Shown here: piece by piece, positions 20,930 through 30,456 of the stretch
Numbering within the stretch: the first letter of the stretch is position 1
Layout of the letters: every line of letters starts with the position of its first letter
Assembly: GCA_028564705.1 (NCBI GenBank)
Contig: JAPXFQ010001399.1
Span: 561,001-625,000 of the forward strand
Direction: 5' to 3'
Source of the DNA: Apricaphanius iberus
Taxonomy: Eukaryota > Chordata > Actinopteri > Cyprinodontiformes > Aphaniidae
DNA: 64,000 nucleotides
Made by a program: the position numbers and the translations under genes
Notes under the pieces: model-generated
What the model was told of the DNA's origin: nothing
Databases searched by the model: none
What the model saw: the letters and a program-made list of their open reading frames with translations, nothing else

Positions 20930-21508
20930 CAAATACACCCGATTCTGCAATTGTCGGGTGCATCAGAGATGGAGAAGAAGCTGAATACAGAGAGCTGGCG
21001 GACCGCTTTGTGGCATGGTGTAGAAACAATTATCTTACCTTGAATGTGAACAAAACAAAGGAGATGGTTGGAGTGGAAGTGGTTGAAGAGTAAAGATACC
21101 TCGGAGTTCACCTAGGCAACAGACTGGACTGGAGAATCAATAGTAAATGGACTGAACATATAGAGTGCTTTTCTAGTCTTACTGACCACTCAAAGCGCTT
21201 TACATTGAAGCCACATTCACCCATTCACACTCACATTCATACACCGACACCCAACATGGCTCGGTAGGACAATGTAGAATTTTTGGGGTTAAGTGCCTTG
21301 CTCAGGGGCACATTGACATGTGACTGGAGGAAGCTGGAATTGAACCTATGACCCTCTGATTGCAAGCCAACTACTCTACCACTGAGCCACAATCGGCAAC
21401 CCAGAATCAACAGTGAAGCAGTCTACAAAAAGGGACAGAGCAGACTGTTCTTTTTAAGGAAGCTGAGGTCCTTCGACGTTTGCAGCAAGATGCTGCAAAT
21501 CTTCTACA
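20930..21508 (+). mobile_element. Rex1-like LINE fragment, copy B, split by SINE
   Basis: It matches copy A from about 19495 (attctgcaattgtc) to about 19855 (aatcttctacag), with a deletion near 21070 and a SINE inserted at 21145-21402. Both LINE ends are truncated. It lies inside the Tc1 right arm. Confidence 0.75.
21145..21402 (-). mobile_element. tRNA-derived SINE, copy 1
   Basis: Read on the minus strand it begins with a tRNA-like head (tggctcagtggtagagtagt, A-box-like) and continues through the shared body to gtaaagcgctttgagtggt and ctatatgttcagtccattt. Flanking 12-bp repeats agaatcaatagt (21133-21144) and agaatcaacagt (21403-21414) mark retrotransposition into the Rex1-like fragment. 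The same family occurs at 47852-48095 and 58887-59125. Confidence 0.8.
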
Positions 21509-21548
21509 GATTTTTATGTAATTCTCAAAACTGTTGGCCACAACTGTA

Positions 21549-22162
21549 CTTTGGTTTTTTGTGGTATATTAAATATTACTAATTATTTAATTTGTATAGG
21601 CTAATAACACAGTACAGTTAACATTTATAGTTGCACAACAATTCTTTTTTATTTTTCTATTATATTTCGCATAAGGTCAGAGCTGGCTAAAGGCAGAAGC
21701 AAACTAAGCGGTTCCTTATGGGCCCCCAAACCCATCAGGGGCTCCCCATAAATGCTGAAATTGAACTAGGTCTACAGATATAACAATTCATTAAAATGTG
21801 ATTACTCCATTTGATTTAGTTTTGTTTGCTGTTTTAAAAAAAGTCTCTATTAACAAATGTATTGTATTCTGAATTTAAGGAGGCTGAGAAGGGTGAAATC
21901 TGTTATTCTGATTTAATAATTATAATAGCCCCCTCTCATAATTATTAATACAGCTGTAATAACGGCCTATAGTTATTTCTATTCAGACTAATACAAGTCA
22001 ACTAATAAACATGAATCACAAAGCTTTAAGTGATTATGTCATGATTTGTAATTTAATGATGCTCTATCTGTTTCTCCTATCCATCCTCCTCCTCTGTTGC
22101 TCTCCTGTCATTTATTTCAGTCCGTTTCTTAAAATAGGAAGATAGGTCTATGGACTTGTCTA
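21549..22162. other. AT-rich intergenic stretch
   Basis: No gene or recognised repeat. Short ATT-rich runs only. Confidence 0.4.
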
Positions 22163-22408
22163 AAATGGAGTTAACAATGTTGACTTAGGATTAGGAGCAG
22201 GACCACGCCTCAAACCCGCAGTCTTAAACTTGTCTCACCTGGCACCTCGGGTCTCTCTCACATCTATTATCATGCTACGGTACACATATAAACCCTGCCT
22301 GCCTCTCATTCCTCGTCTGTCACGTTATTTTTCACAATTAGTTCGTACCTTCGCGCTAGTTCACTCACTTACCTCGCTTCACGTCTCTGCTTTCATCGTA
22401 CCCACCAT

Positions 22409-22975
22409 GGATCTCATCATGCTCAGCGGCGTCTGCCATGTATCGGTCGGGGAGCCCGTGGTCCAACTTGCTTCCTGCTGTGCGGGATTCCGGCTAGTCT
22501 TCTTTGGTCAGTTCCAGCCGGATCCATTTCCCTCGCTGCTCACCTCAACCTCCTCATTCTCCTGCTTTGCTTCATTCTTCTCATCTCGGATCTACCCCCT
22601 CCGACTTGAGCTGGCACCACTGCTTGGGCCGACCAGGCCTCCCCGGCTGCTGCTTTGGGCTTCCCCGGCCGCTGCTTTGGGCTCCCCGGTAGTCGCTGCT
22701 TTGGGCTTCCTCGGTAGCTGCTCTGGGCCACTGACACATCCGGCTGGATCGTGGCATGGCTCCAGTGTGTGCTAAAGCACAAGGGTATCCCCTTCAGTCG
22801 CTCCGCTACCAGAGTCCATCTTTGCAAGCTCCTTTCTCCGTCTACTCCACCCCAAGCATACCCCGTTCCGTCCAGAGCTTCCTGCTTCTGGCGTTCAAGC
22901 TTCCTCATCGGAGGGGTCATCCGGTGACACGGTTCCCTTCTATGTGGCTTCAGCCCGACGCCCCCTAATGGGGAC
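22409..22975 (+). pseudogene. Gag-like ORF start with SAP-like block, copy B
   Basis: MDLIMLSGVCHVSVGEP at 22409 corresponds to the Gag start of copy A. At about 22741-22840 the block GWIVAWLQCVLKHKGIPFSR followed by a basic helix matches the SAP-like region of copy A (FGWTVARLQRALRHRG). Intervening sequence is P/L/S-rich with a three-fold repeated ctgctttgggctcccc phrase. Stops occur at 22773 and later, so it is not translatable as one protein. Confidence 0.6.
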
Positions 22976-23027
22976 GAGCTGTCATGTTGCACTGCACAGG
23001 GGGATCTGGTGGGACGGTAAACCCATC

Positions 23028-23576
23028 AGTAGCTATTTTTACTTGGACACAAGTAATCAGATTAAAAGCCTGATTGGAATAAAATGCTTCATGTGAACAT
23101 GCCATTCGGTTTATTCTGACCCGATAAAACTAATTGGGATCAAAATTTCATTCCTATCCAAGGGATGGTTTATTTCGATAGATGGTTCAATCGTGGCGCA
23201 TGTGGACTCCTGTTCCAAATGTGGGTCATTCCAGCGGATGTCTGTTAAGTCATGTCTTGTAAGTCAATTAAACAAAGGGATTTGGTTTGTAATTCTATTT
23301 TGTATATAAGAATGAAGGCTTGAGGATGTAAAACCATGACAAAAAAAAAGCACGCTCTGAAGAACATTGTGATCCTCCATTTACGATGGGTGCAGCCATG
23401 TTTGTTTGCGGCGGAGCTCTATTTCTTCTATGGCCGTTTTCTGTGTTTTAGATTGTTCTGCGCAAGTCAACACGATTTATGCTTTTCAGTAATGTAGTGC
23501 ATTTTAATCCGATGTGAAATTCTAATCCAATCTATGATCGTATTAAGGATGTTTTCCATATGTAAACGTAGCTAGT
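23028..23576. mobile_element. Non-autonomous DNA transposon-like insertion
   Basis: The ends agtagctatttttacttgg (from 23028) and, inverted, actagctacgtttacatatgg (to 23576) are similar, and the insert separates gag from RNase H of copy B. The central part repeats phrases such as ttaatccgatgtgaaattctaatcc. No coding capacity. Superfamily unknown. Confidence 0.45.
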
Positions 23577-23964
23577 CACATACTTGCGATTAATGCGCAT
23601 GTGCCGCAGAAAAAAAAAAGGTGTTTTAAAAATCTGTTCAAATCAACTTAAATTATGTATATTTTACGTCCAGGTTTAGGGATTTATATTGGGCAAGTAC
23701 TGTATATTCTTCCTTCTGTGACCTTGAGGTCAGGGCATAGAACTTGTGGGTCGGGTAACTTGTCTTACGGTGTGCATTCTGAAAGGGTGTGCCATTTTGT
23801 CAGAACACCGGCTCCCTTATTTAGGATTTAAGCAAATACTTCTCTGGAGTCCCAGGGCTTTGCTCTCGGGCTATCTTAGCTACACCGTCAGCATCATTCC
23901 CTAGGTTCGGTCTTTCATGTCTCCTTCTGTCCTCTACCTCCAGCGTGCCATGCCTCCACGATCG
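23577..23964 (+). other. DIRS/Ngaro-type element internal sequence, undefined
   Basis: Lies between the inserted element and the RNase H remnant, where Gag end and RT would be expected. No RT catalytic motif is readable, so RT appears lost or deleted here as in copy A. Confidence 0.35.
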
Positions 23965-24490
23965 GTTCGCCCTCGTCGAGCCCTGTCGTATGGGGATGCG
24001 GCTCTGGCGGGATTTCCTCTCCTCCTTGGATCGGTATTGCCTTGTTTTATGACCATTTTGTCTCCCTTCTCGTCAACTGTCAGCTCTATGTCAATGCTGC
24101 TCCTCCCATTGGTTTTTCTACAAAGGGAGGTGGTTCGCTTCAGGCTGGCCCCCGGAGTTTGTCTCCCAGTCTGCCCTTCCTTCCTCTGCTTTCCATGAGC
24201 TTTACCCCCTTGTAATCACAACCCTTCTTTTGGGGACACAAATGGTCACAGAACTCGATCCTCATCCACTTACACAATGCAGCCGTAGTATAAATTATTA
24301 ATAAAGGTAGATCTTGTTCACCCACTATCATGCAGCGCATCTGCAGTCTCTACCAATATCAATTCATACTCCATGCAGCTCATGTCCTTGGTCAACTACA
24401 CTGCTTTGCTGATTCTTGCTTTTCTCTTTTCAGAAATTCAGATCCTCGGTTCGACCTCATCGCCACATCTGAGAAGTTCATCTTCGACAG
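23965..24490 (+). pseudogene. RNase H domain remnant, copy B
   Basis: Frames shift, but the order is clear: LWRDFLSSLDRY, FYKGRWFASGWPPEFVSQS (about 24117-24170), LPSSAFHELYPLVITTLLLG (about 24172-24235), then in another frame a MQPxxxxIINKGRS-like stretch and HAAHVLGQLHCFADS (about 24375-24420). These are the RNase H blocks of DIRS-type polymerases and match copy A at 1488-1270, extending further N-terminal. Several frameshifts make it nonfunctional. Confidence 0.65.
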
Positions 24491-24650
24491 TCTCTAACCT
24501 ATCACCCTCTGTTTACCTGTCCGGCTAGAACGCTAGAACAATAGATCAGCTGACTTCGTGGGATGAACGCTATGATAATGCCGGTTGTACAAACTCAGTA
24601 CATGATGTCGTAGTAACAAAAAGAAAAACAAACAAAATACTAACTTTACA

Positions 24651-24910
24651 CTAAGCCATCCGTTTGTCCCTGCGGGCTTTGGCTGGTGTTTCCAGTTAAA
24701 CTTCCGGGTCGGGACGGGCTCTTCCTTCTGACCACCAAGCCGGTCTTCCTCCTCGGCTGCAGCAGCTGCTCTGACGGCCTCTTGTTCCTCCATCATCTGC
24801 AACTGTTCATCGGTGTACTGCGGCTCGTATAGGTAGCCGCAAGCATCCGATTCTCGCAACACATCTTCAAAATCCCCTTCTGCCATTTCAAATTCAAAAC
24901 TACCTTCCAT
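24651..24910 (-). CDS. Possible first exon, acidic protein, family unknown
   Basis: The frame begins MEGSFEFEMAEGDFEDVLRE (an alternative ATG lies 7 codons upstream), continues CGYLYEPQYTDEQLQMMEEQ and an alanine/glutamate run (residues about 44-56), and ends with a basic segment near a possible donor ttagt/GTAAAG. The front resembles short proteins fused to cysteine-rich P2X7-tail-like domains in fish transposons and genes, but the cysteine-rich part is not visible here. That link is a guess. The upstream region at 24960-25080 could be its promoter. Confidence 0.35.
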
Positions 24911-25093
24911 TGTGATTAGCCTACTATTCAAACTTTCTCCAGCAAGAGCCTGTAAGCTTAGCTACCACAGAAAGATGGTGGAAACGTCACCTTTACTTTC
25001 TGTGAGTGAGATCCCTCCCCATATGGGCGTGGTGAAAACATGCGGAACTAGCACTCAATACTGGCTGTAGTCTTATGCCTCTGGCCGAAAAAT

Positions 25094-25134
25094 CCTCCGA
25101 TGACGCAAAATCACGATTTTTGCGTCATCTGAGG
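25094..25134. repeat. Near-perfect palindrome
   Basis: Arms gatgacgcaaaa and ttttgcgtcatc around a short centre, extended outward by cctcc/gagg. The arms contain TGACGCAA, similar to a CRE/AP-1-type half site, upstream of the ORF at 24910. Confidence 0.75.
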
Positions 25135-25184
25135 ACTTTTTTTCAAGCCTAAAAATGCACAGACCTCTCCTCTCAGGGGGATAT

Positions 25185-25207
25185 GGGGGGGGGGGGGGGG
25201 GGGGGGG
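25185..25207. repeat. Poly-G tract (23 G)
   Basis: Uninterrupted G run; its length may be affected by sequencing error. Confidence 0.9.
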
Positions 25208-25356
25208 CACGGTCATTCGAAAATACTGCTGGTTTTCTACTGATACAAAGCTTAATGCTAAATTCTGAAGTATCCCTTTAACATATTGTCTTTCTTTTCC
25301 CTCTCATTCCCCTGTCAACCTGCCAGTTCATGACATTCCAATTCAATAAAAATTTC

Positions 25357-25608
25357 TACCAGGTTCTGATTCACTAATCACTTCCACCAGATTCTCCGCT
25401 GGTCTGGTATCTCCCCGAATTCTTTTCCTTTAATTCAATCCGCATCTGCACCTCAGCCACCTAATCAGGGATCTCAGACATCAGCCAAAATTTTAGGCCA
25501 TTGGTCCTCTTCCACATATCGAACCTACTTGCGCAATAATCTACATGATCTACGCCATGCCCATTCGCTGCTCTTAATCTCTCCATCAAGACCTTTTTGG
25601 GGGTTCTG
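25357..25608 (+). pseudogene. Tyrosine recombinase C-terminus, copy B first unit
   Basis: The readable frame has ILGHWSSSTYRTYLRNN followed by LHDLRHAHSLL, corresponding to ILGRWSSSAYRSYIRSN in copy A. In another frame the HxxR box reads N-S-I-R, so the arginine is kept but the histidine is lost. A frame change lies between. Relative to the unit at 25711 it is offset by 354 bp. Confidence 0.7.
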
Positions 25609-25710
25609 ACCTCAGTCCCTATGAGCTCATCACCCGTTACGTTCAGTCATGGTTATCTGCTAACGCCTCACCATTTGACTCGCTGTTCATCAACGACTCG
25701 GTAGCTCAGG

Positions 25711-25973
25711 TACCAGGTTCTGGTTCTCCAATCACTTTCATCTGATTCTCCGCTGGTCCAGCGTCTCCTCCGAATTCTTCTCCATTACTTCCATCCACGT
25801 TGGTGCAAACACCTCAGCCACCCGGTCAGGCATCTCTGACAACATAATCCCAATTTTAGGCCTCTGGTCCTCTTCAGCATATCAATTCTACATCCAAAAT
25901 AATCTGAATGATCTACGCCATGCGCATTCGCTTCTTAGTTAATCACTTTATCAAGAACTTTTTGCTGGTTCTG
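25711..25973 (+). pseudogene. Tyrosine recombinase C-terminus, copy B duplicated unit
   Basis: Both units begin taccaggttctg and share ttctccgctggtc, cacctcagccacc and gatctacgccatgc. Here the frame from about 25795 stays open through ILGLWSSSAYQFYIQNN to a stop near 25942, retaining the tyrosine but with the catalytic arginine replaced by His. Element 3' sequence follows (gactgcgcctccacactgag), matching copy A. The intervening 25609-25710 resembles more upstream recombinase sequence. Confidence 0.65.
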
Positions 25974-26110
25974 AGCAGGCTCGGAAAGATCATTTTCCTG
26001 AAGACTGCGCCTCCACACTGAGTCTTCCTCTGGGTCTCCGACGACACCTCTCCCCCAACCATATGATCCTCCATGCCTTCAATAAACTGTTAGATTCTTA
26101 ATCCATAGCC

Positions 26111-26721
26111 TTGTTCTTGTTCAAGAACCAGTGAACACAAAAACAAGCATACAACAGCAAAAGCCAGTGTGCGGTGACACCTACCAACAACGAGCAAATG
26201 GTAGTTTAACAATTACAGAAGAATCAATTAAACCATTTCACAAAAGTCTAAACTTGTGTTTTAAAACCTACTACAGAAGCCTACACCCTACACAGACAAA
26301 CTAAATATATCCTACTGGTGATGACTTCGTCCATGCCGCCAGTCCAAGGCGAACGATGAAGGGAGATGGAGGAAAAATCCAAACGGGCCAAGTCCTTTGA
26401 GGAGCAGCACCGGAAAGCTGATTTTAAAAGAACGCATTTAGATACAGGCAGTGACTTCAGTCGATCCTGTCTATAGAGAGCTATCTTGGTATGGATCATA
26501 TGCCAGGCAGACCTCATGGCTGCAGAAACGGGAGGTTGGGTAAGTTGGCAAAAATAATGCTCTGGAGGTTAAGGGAACTGGTCCTGTCCTGGCCTGCAGG
26601 TTGGAACCAAGAGGGGATTTGCTAGCAAAGATTTGAGTGTCCCTGTCGCCCAATAGGCATGGAAAGACAATGGCTTATTTCACACAGTCCTTTTAAGAGC
26701 CCTGCGTGTGATTACTGAGGG
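26111..26721. other. No identified gene
   Basis: A minus-strand open frame at 26517-26281 has no recognised motif. The segment may still be part of copy B or its flank. Confidence 0.35.
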
Positions 26722-26722
26722 T

Positions 26723-26833
26723 GGTGCGAGCTCTGTTGTCATCACTGGTTACAGACCAATGAGAATGAGTTGAGAGCAGGGCGAGCTCTGTTGTTGTCTC
26801 TGGTCACAGACCAGTGAGGATTAGTTTAGGGCA
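26723..26833. repeat. Two-copy tandem repeat, 55-bp unit
   Basis: Two adjacent copies share gcgagctctgttgt, tctctggt-like and acagaccaatgag phrases with about 80% identity. Confidence 0.75.
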
Positions 26834-26903
26834 TGCAAAAGGATGCTGGAGAAGGCATATGATTTATGGAAAATGAATCAGAACAACACAATATTCAGTT
26901 TAA

Positions 26904-27040
26904 ACATCCATCCATCCATCCATCCATTTTCTGAACCCCTTAGTCCTCCAGGGGTTGCGGGGGGACTGGTGCCTATCTCCAGCTGTCAACGGGCGAGAGG
27001 CGGGGTACACCCTGGACAGGTCGCCAGTCCATCACAGAAG
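26904..27040 (-). repeat. LINE 3'-end type repeat with (CATC)n tail
   Basis: A (CATC)n run (26904-26926) followed by ttgcggggggactggtgcct, agctgtcaacgggcgagagg and ggacaggtcgccagtccatc. This is a very common fish repeat representing the 3' end of an RTE-type LINE, here in reverse. Confidence 0.7.
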
Positions 27041-27314
27041 TTTAAACATATTATACCAATGGTTTATACCAGCTTTGTGACAAAACAATGCTTTGTACTA
27101 TTGTAAGTGCTATAATACATAAACAACTTTTTAAAAGTTTTTTCAAGTTGCAGTGTAACTTTATCGGTTATGTTTTTCACGTAATGGTCTGACTGTTTGT
27201 AGTGTGCCTTACATGTTAGGGCCCACCCTTTTCAATCAGGTATCAATTTCAATGTCAGTAAACATTCCAACTTAATCCTTCAAACAGCCATGAACACATG
27301 ACGTCACTTAATGG
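27041..27314. other. Spacer, possible 5' arm of Tc1-like element
   Basis: No gene. It may include the terminal repeat of the Tc1-like remnant, which I could not define. Confidence 0.3.
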
Positions 27315-28110
27315 ATGAGCAGTGCCACCTGGCCATGGTGCGCCTTCGAGTTGGTGTCAGGTGCTGCATGTGAACTTAGTGTGTCTCAAAGTGTCATCAG
27401 CAGACTTGCGTCAAGACACAGAACTACTGGCAAAGTTTATGACAGACCCAGGATTGGAGTCCCACGAGTGACAGGTGCAACGAAAACCAGTATCTAACGA
27501 CCTATGCACTCAGACATTGTCATACAACTGCCAGACAGCTGCAGGCCCGTTTACGAGATGTTAGGAGGTACCAGGATTTCCAGACAAACCTTTCACAACT
27601 GACTCCACTGCTTTGGCTTGAATGTCAGACGACCATTGCAAGTGACTCCAATAACACCAAGACACCGCCGTGAACGTTTGTAGTGGGCACAAGAGCATGT
27701 GACCTGGACAATGCAGCAGTGGTACACTGTCTTGTTCACTGACGAGTGTCAGGTCAACTTGCACAGAAATTATTGTAATCAGCATTGCTGGAGAAGGCGA
27801 GTTGAGCGATAATAATGGATGATAATGCTCCACCACATCATGTCAGAATTGTCACAGCTCGACTTCAAGAAGTTGGAGTGCCTCATATGGTATGGCCAGC
27901 AATGTCCCCGGACCTGAACCCCACAGTGCACGTGTGGGATCAGCTGAAGCTGAGACTGGATGATCGTACCCCAACCCCACGTGACCTGGCAGAACTGCGT
28001 GTAGCACATGTGGAAGAGTGAAACGCATTGCCTAATCACCTGGAATGACAGCGGGTTTGAAGGTGGAAACACGGTGGAAAAAGGTGGAAACACCTGCGAC
28101 TGACATTGTC
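27315..28110 (+). pseudogene. Tc1-like transposase remnant (HTH and DDE ends)
   Basis: The frame from 27315 shows a helix-turn-helix block, LSVSQSVISRLASRHRTTGK, then DRPRIGVPRVTG, the GRPR-like linker. The middle (27500-27800) is full of stops but retains short traces around the first catalytic aspartate (LFTDEC-like at about 27730). The frame from 27815 restores DNAPPHHVRIVTARLQ with the second aspartate and WPAMSPDLNPTVHVWD, where the final acidic residue of NPxEHVWD is Val. DLAELRVAHVEE follows. It is dead. It differs from the other Tc1 families in the window. Confidence 0.75.
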
Positions 28111-28697
28111 AATTTTTGTTATTTGGGGCTACCCTTGTTATTGTCTATATTTTTGGGGTAATAAATATTAAACTATTGAAAATTGTGTTTCTTCTCATTT
28201 GTTATAAGTAATATCAAAGGATACTTTGGTAACACTTTATAATAATGTTTTGTTATTAAACATTTACAAGTGTTTAGTAAGTGATTAACAAATCATTTGC
28301 AAGGTGTGAGATAATGATATACTATTCATTTATAAAGGCTTGTAAAGATGTTTATAAATGCTTAAATTAATTATAAACTAAACCTTTACAAAAGATAATT
28401 AACATATGTGGCAATTGTTTATTGATTATGTATAACTTTCTAAAGTCACTGTCATCGGTTATATACAAGAATTTGATGCAACAAGGATTTATAAATGATC
28501 AACTAAACATTCATAAATAATTAAATAAACGTTTATAAATGATCTTCAATACATTTGTATATTGATTTTGAGAATTATTCAATAATGGTGAAGAAAAAAA
28601 AGTCCCTACATTTATAAACCCTTTTCAGGTTATTTATTTTCTTGAATATAGGCATCTGAAATGAGTTTCCTCCGCAGAATGTCTGGGCTGTCCCTTA

Positions 28698-29445
28698 TGC
28701 TGCATTCACACCGCCCAAAACGTCAGCGTCAGTTGCGGCAAGATCACATGTAAAGTCTATGGTCGAGTATGTCAAAGGTCCGTCAAAGTCTCTGTGGTGC
28801 GTCGCGCACGTTGGCTCCGTCAACTTTACTTGCATTTCATACAGAAATGTAGCAACGCAAGCAATGCAGAAGTTCAGCAAGCTGAACTTTTGACGGACCC
28901 GACACAGTAAACACAGTGCGGCAACGAATCAGAGCGTCTCACCGTAGTGATGTCACTATACACATATAAGCGCGGGTCCAGTGAAAACTTTTTCAACAAA
29001 CGCAGATTATAAAAAACAGAAATAACACTTACCGAAGACAGATGGACAAGCGCTGCTAAGGAGGAACCGAGCACCTGTGGTTGGTGTCCTGGTTGGAGGT
29101 CGTAAATTTGGGCGCTGGACAGATGGAAGTAGTGCTGAAAGCAAACCTCATCCATAAGCAGCTGCTGGAGCAAATGGTTAAACTCCCCAAACTCAGAACG
29201 CATCTGAAGAATGGGCGCTGATGAACCCGATGTTGACGATGTCTAGCTTTATCTAGCAAATAAAGCCAAACCACTCTCTCGTTACGATCCGCCATAGTTC
29301 AGAATGTACAGCAACAGAGGAAGACCCGCCCACTTGCTCCTTTTTGCTCAGAAGCAAGCTGTGGAAGCCAAAAAGTACATACGTCAAACTTCATCCGTTG
29401 AGTCCGTTGCATGACGCACACTAAGTGCGCGGTGTGAACGCAGCA
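28698..29445 (-). mobile_element. PIF/Harbinger-derived element, copy 1
   Basis: Ends TGCTGCATTCACACCGC (28698) and the inverse of GCGGTGTGAACGCAGCA (to 29445) are flanked by TTA (28695-28697 and 29446-29448), the PIF/Harbinger 3-bp target. Only the transposase start and the two ends remain in 748 bp. Copy 2 is at 46908-47680 in the opposite orientation. Confidence 0.85.
29034..29295 (-). pseudogene. Harbinger transposase N-terminal exon, truncated
   Basis: From 29295 the frame reads MADRNERVVWLYLLDKARHR, then shifts near 29215 to MRSEFGEFNHLLQQLLMDEV and YFHLSSAQIYDL. This matches the usual opening of fish Harbinger nucleases. A donor-like tcg/GTAAGT ends it near 29036. No DDE catalytic region is present, so the element depends on transposase supplied elsewhere. 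Confidence 0.65.
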
Positions 29446-29697
29446 TTAGAGAAGAGCCGCTGCTCCTCTACATTAAGAGGAGCCAGCTGAGGTGGCTCGG
29501 GCATCTGGTCAGGATGGATGCCTACCTGGTGACGTGTTCCACATCCCAACAGTAGGACAACTAAGAGTGACCCAAGACATGCTGGAGAGACTGTCTCTCG
29601 GCTGGGCTGGGAAGGCCTTGGGATTCCTCCCGAGGAGCTGGACAGGGTGGCTGGGTCTCTCTGCTGAAGCTGCTGCATTTTCTTTACGTGTTGTTTA

Positions 29698-30150
29698 TTA
29701 ATTTACAAATTATCTATTAAACTCAATGCTTCCCCTAATGTAAAGTGTGAACACCTCATTACCTGTAAATATTTTACAAATCATTTGTAGCTCCCCCAAA
29801 ACATTAATAAATTAAATTTATTAATTTACAAATGATCTGTTAGACTTTATGTTTGCCCCAATGTAAAGTGTGAACACCTGTACATATTTTATGAATCATT
29901 TGTAGGTCCACAAAAACATTAATAAATTACATTTATTAATTTACAGATTATATATTAGACTTTATGCTTCCCCTAATGTAAAGGGTGAACATATCATTAC
30001 CTGTAAATATTTTACGAATCATTTGTAGCTCCACGAAAACATTAATAAATTACATTTATTAATTTACAAGTGATCTATTACACGTTATGCTTTGCCTAAA
30101 CTTTAGGGCTTAAAGTAAAGTGTGAACACCTCATTAGTTGAAAATTTTTT
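29698..30150. repeat. Tandem repeat, unit about 120 bp, 3.8 copies
   Basis: Units start near 29698, 29818, 29936 and 30058 with ttaatttaca, and contain taaagtgtgaacacctcatt, tgtaaatattttac, aatcatttgtag and acattaataaattacattta. Identity between units is roughly 85%. Confidence 0.85.
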
Positions 30151-30456
30151 TCTGGTTAGGATTGGCTATGCAACAATTATTTTACAAGGCCTTGTTCAAA
30201 TATTTAAACAAAGTAGCAAAACAAACATGATCGAAGAATAGTAACATTTATTGGACGATATTTTCAAACTTCTGTTCTGCATAAGTATTTTGCCATTTTT
30301 TTCTTATCTAAAAAAAGAACAGGAACATCCTTGCCACACAAGTTATATCTCAGAATTACCTCCTTTTGTATTTTTTTTAATGACTCGGTCCCCTCTAAAA
30401 ACCTACATTAAAATTAAAAATATTCAACTTCAACAAGGATATTCGTTTCTGTTAAC
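30151..30456. other. AT-rich stretch, possible 3' UTR of the minus-strand exon
   Basis: Lies directly 3' of the minus-strand terminal exon at 30457-30690. No clear AATAAA on the minus strand close to the stop. Confidence 0.3.

Larger units (their letters stand above)
16077..21546 (-). mobile_element. Tc1-type DNA transposon enlarged by nested insertions
   Basis: Ends are CAGTTGTGGCCAAAAGTTTT (16077) and the inverse of CAGTTGTGGCCAACAGTTTT (ending 21546), each next to TA (16075-16076 and 21547-21548). The original unit is about 1.4 kb: 16077-16180, 16375-17290, 20270-20340, 20778-20930 and 21509-21546. Other elements fill the rest, giving 5.47 kb. The transposase is on the minus strand and is internally deleted. 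Confidence 0.85.
24510..25330 (-). other. Inserted segment with unidentified minus-strand ORF
   Basis: This segment has no counterpart in copy A and separates RNase H from the recombinase tail, so it is probably a later insertion. It carries a possible first coding exon (24910-24651), a near-palindrome at 25094-25134 and a 23-base G run at 25185-25207. No terminal repeats were identified. Confidence 0.45.
22163..26110 (+). mobile_element. DIRS/Ngaro-type element, copy B, invaded and rearranged
   Basis: It starts with a diverged copy of the copy A terminal repeat (22163-22400; aaaatggagttaac, cacctcgggtctctctcacat), then gag start and SAP-like block (22409-22975), RNase H remnant (23965-24490), and recombinase tail present twice (25357-25608 and 25711-25973). 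It ends near ccttcaataaactgtt, matching the 3' region of copy A. Foreign DNA occupies 23028-23576 and 24510-25330. The right direct repeat was not found. Confidence 0.7.
28655..29690 (+). mobile_element. Rex3-like 3' fragment split by a Harbinger element
   Basis: The left piece 28655-28697 (atgagtttcctccgcag, gggctgtccctta) and right piece 29446-29690 (gccgctgctcctctacatta, gtggctcgggcatctggtca) are contiguous parts of the Rex3 C-terminal coding region. The interruption carries a TTA duplication. There is no RT core, so this is a short 3' relic. Confidence 0.75.
28229..30150. mobile_element. Possible composite DNA element with ggtaacact-type ends
   Basis: The left end ggtaacactttataataat (28229) and the inverse of aaagtaaagtgtgaacacc (to about 30135) are similar. 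AT-rich flanks at 28229-28650 and 29698-30150 share phrases such as aaatcatttg and atttataaa. If real, the Rex3 fragment, the Harbinger element and the tandem array are internal. Boundaries are uncertain. Confidence 0.35.

Noticed and set aside
29698..30150. CRISPR-like array
   Set aside because: Units are contiguous 120-bp repeats without spacers in a vertebrate genome.
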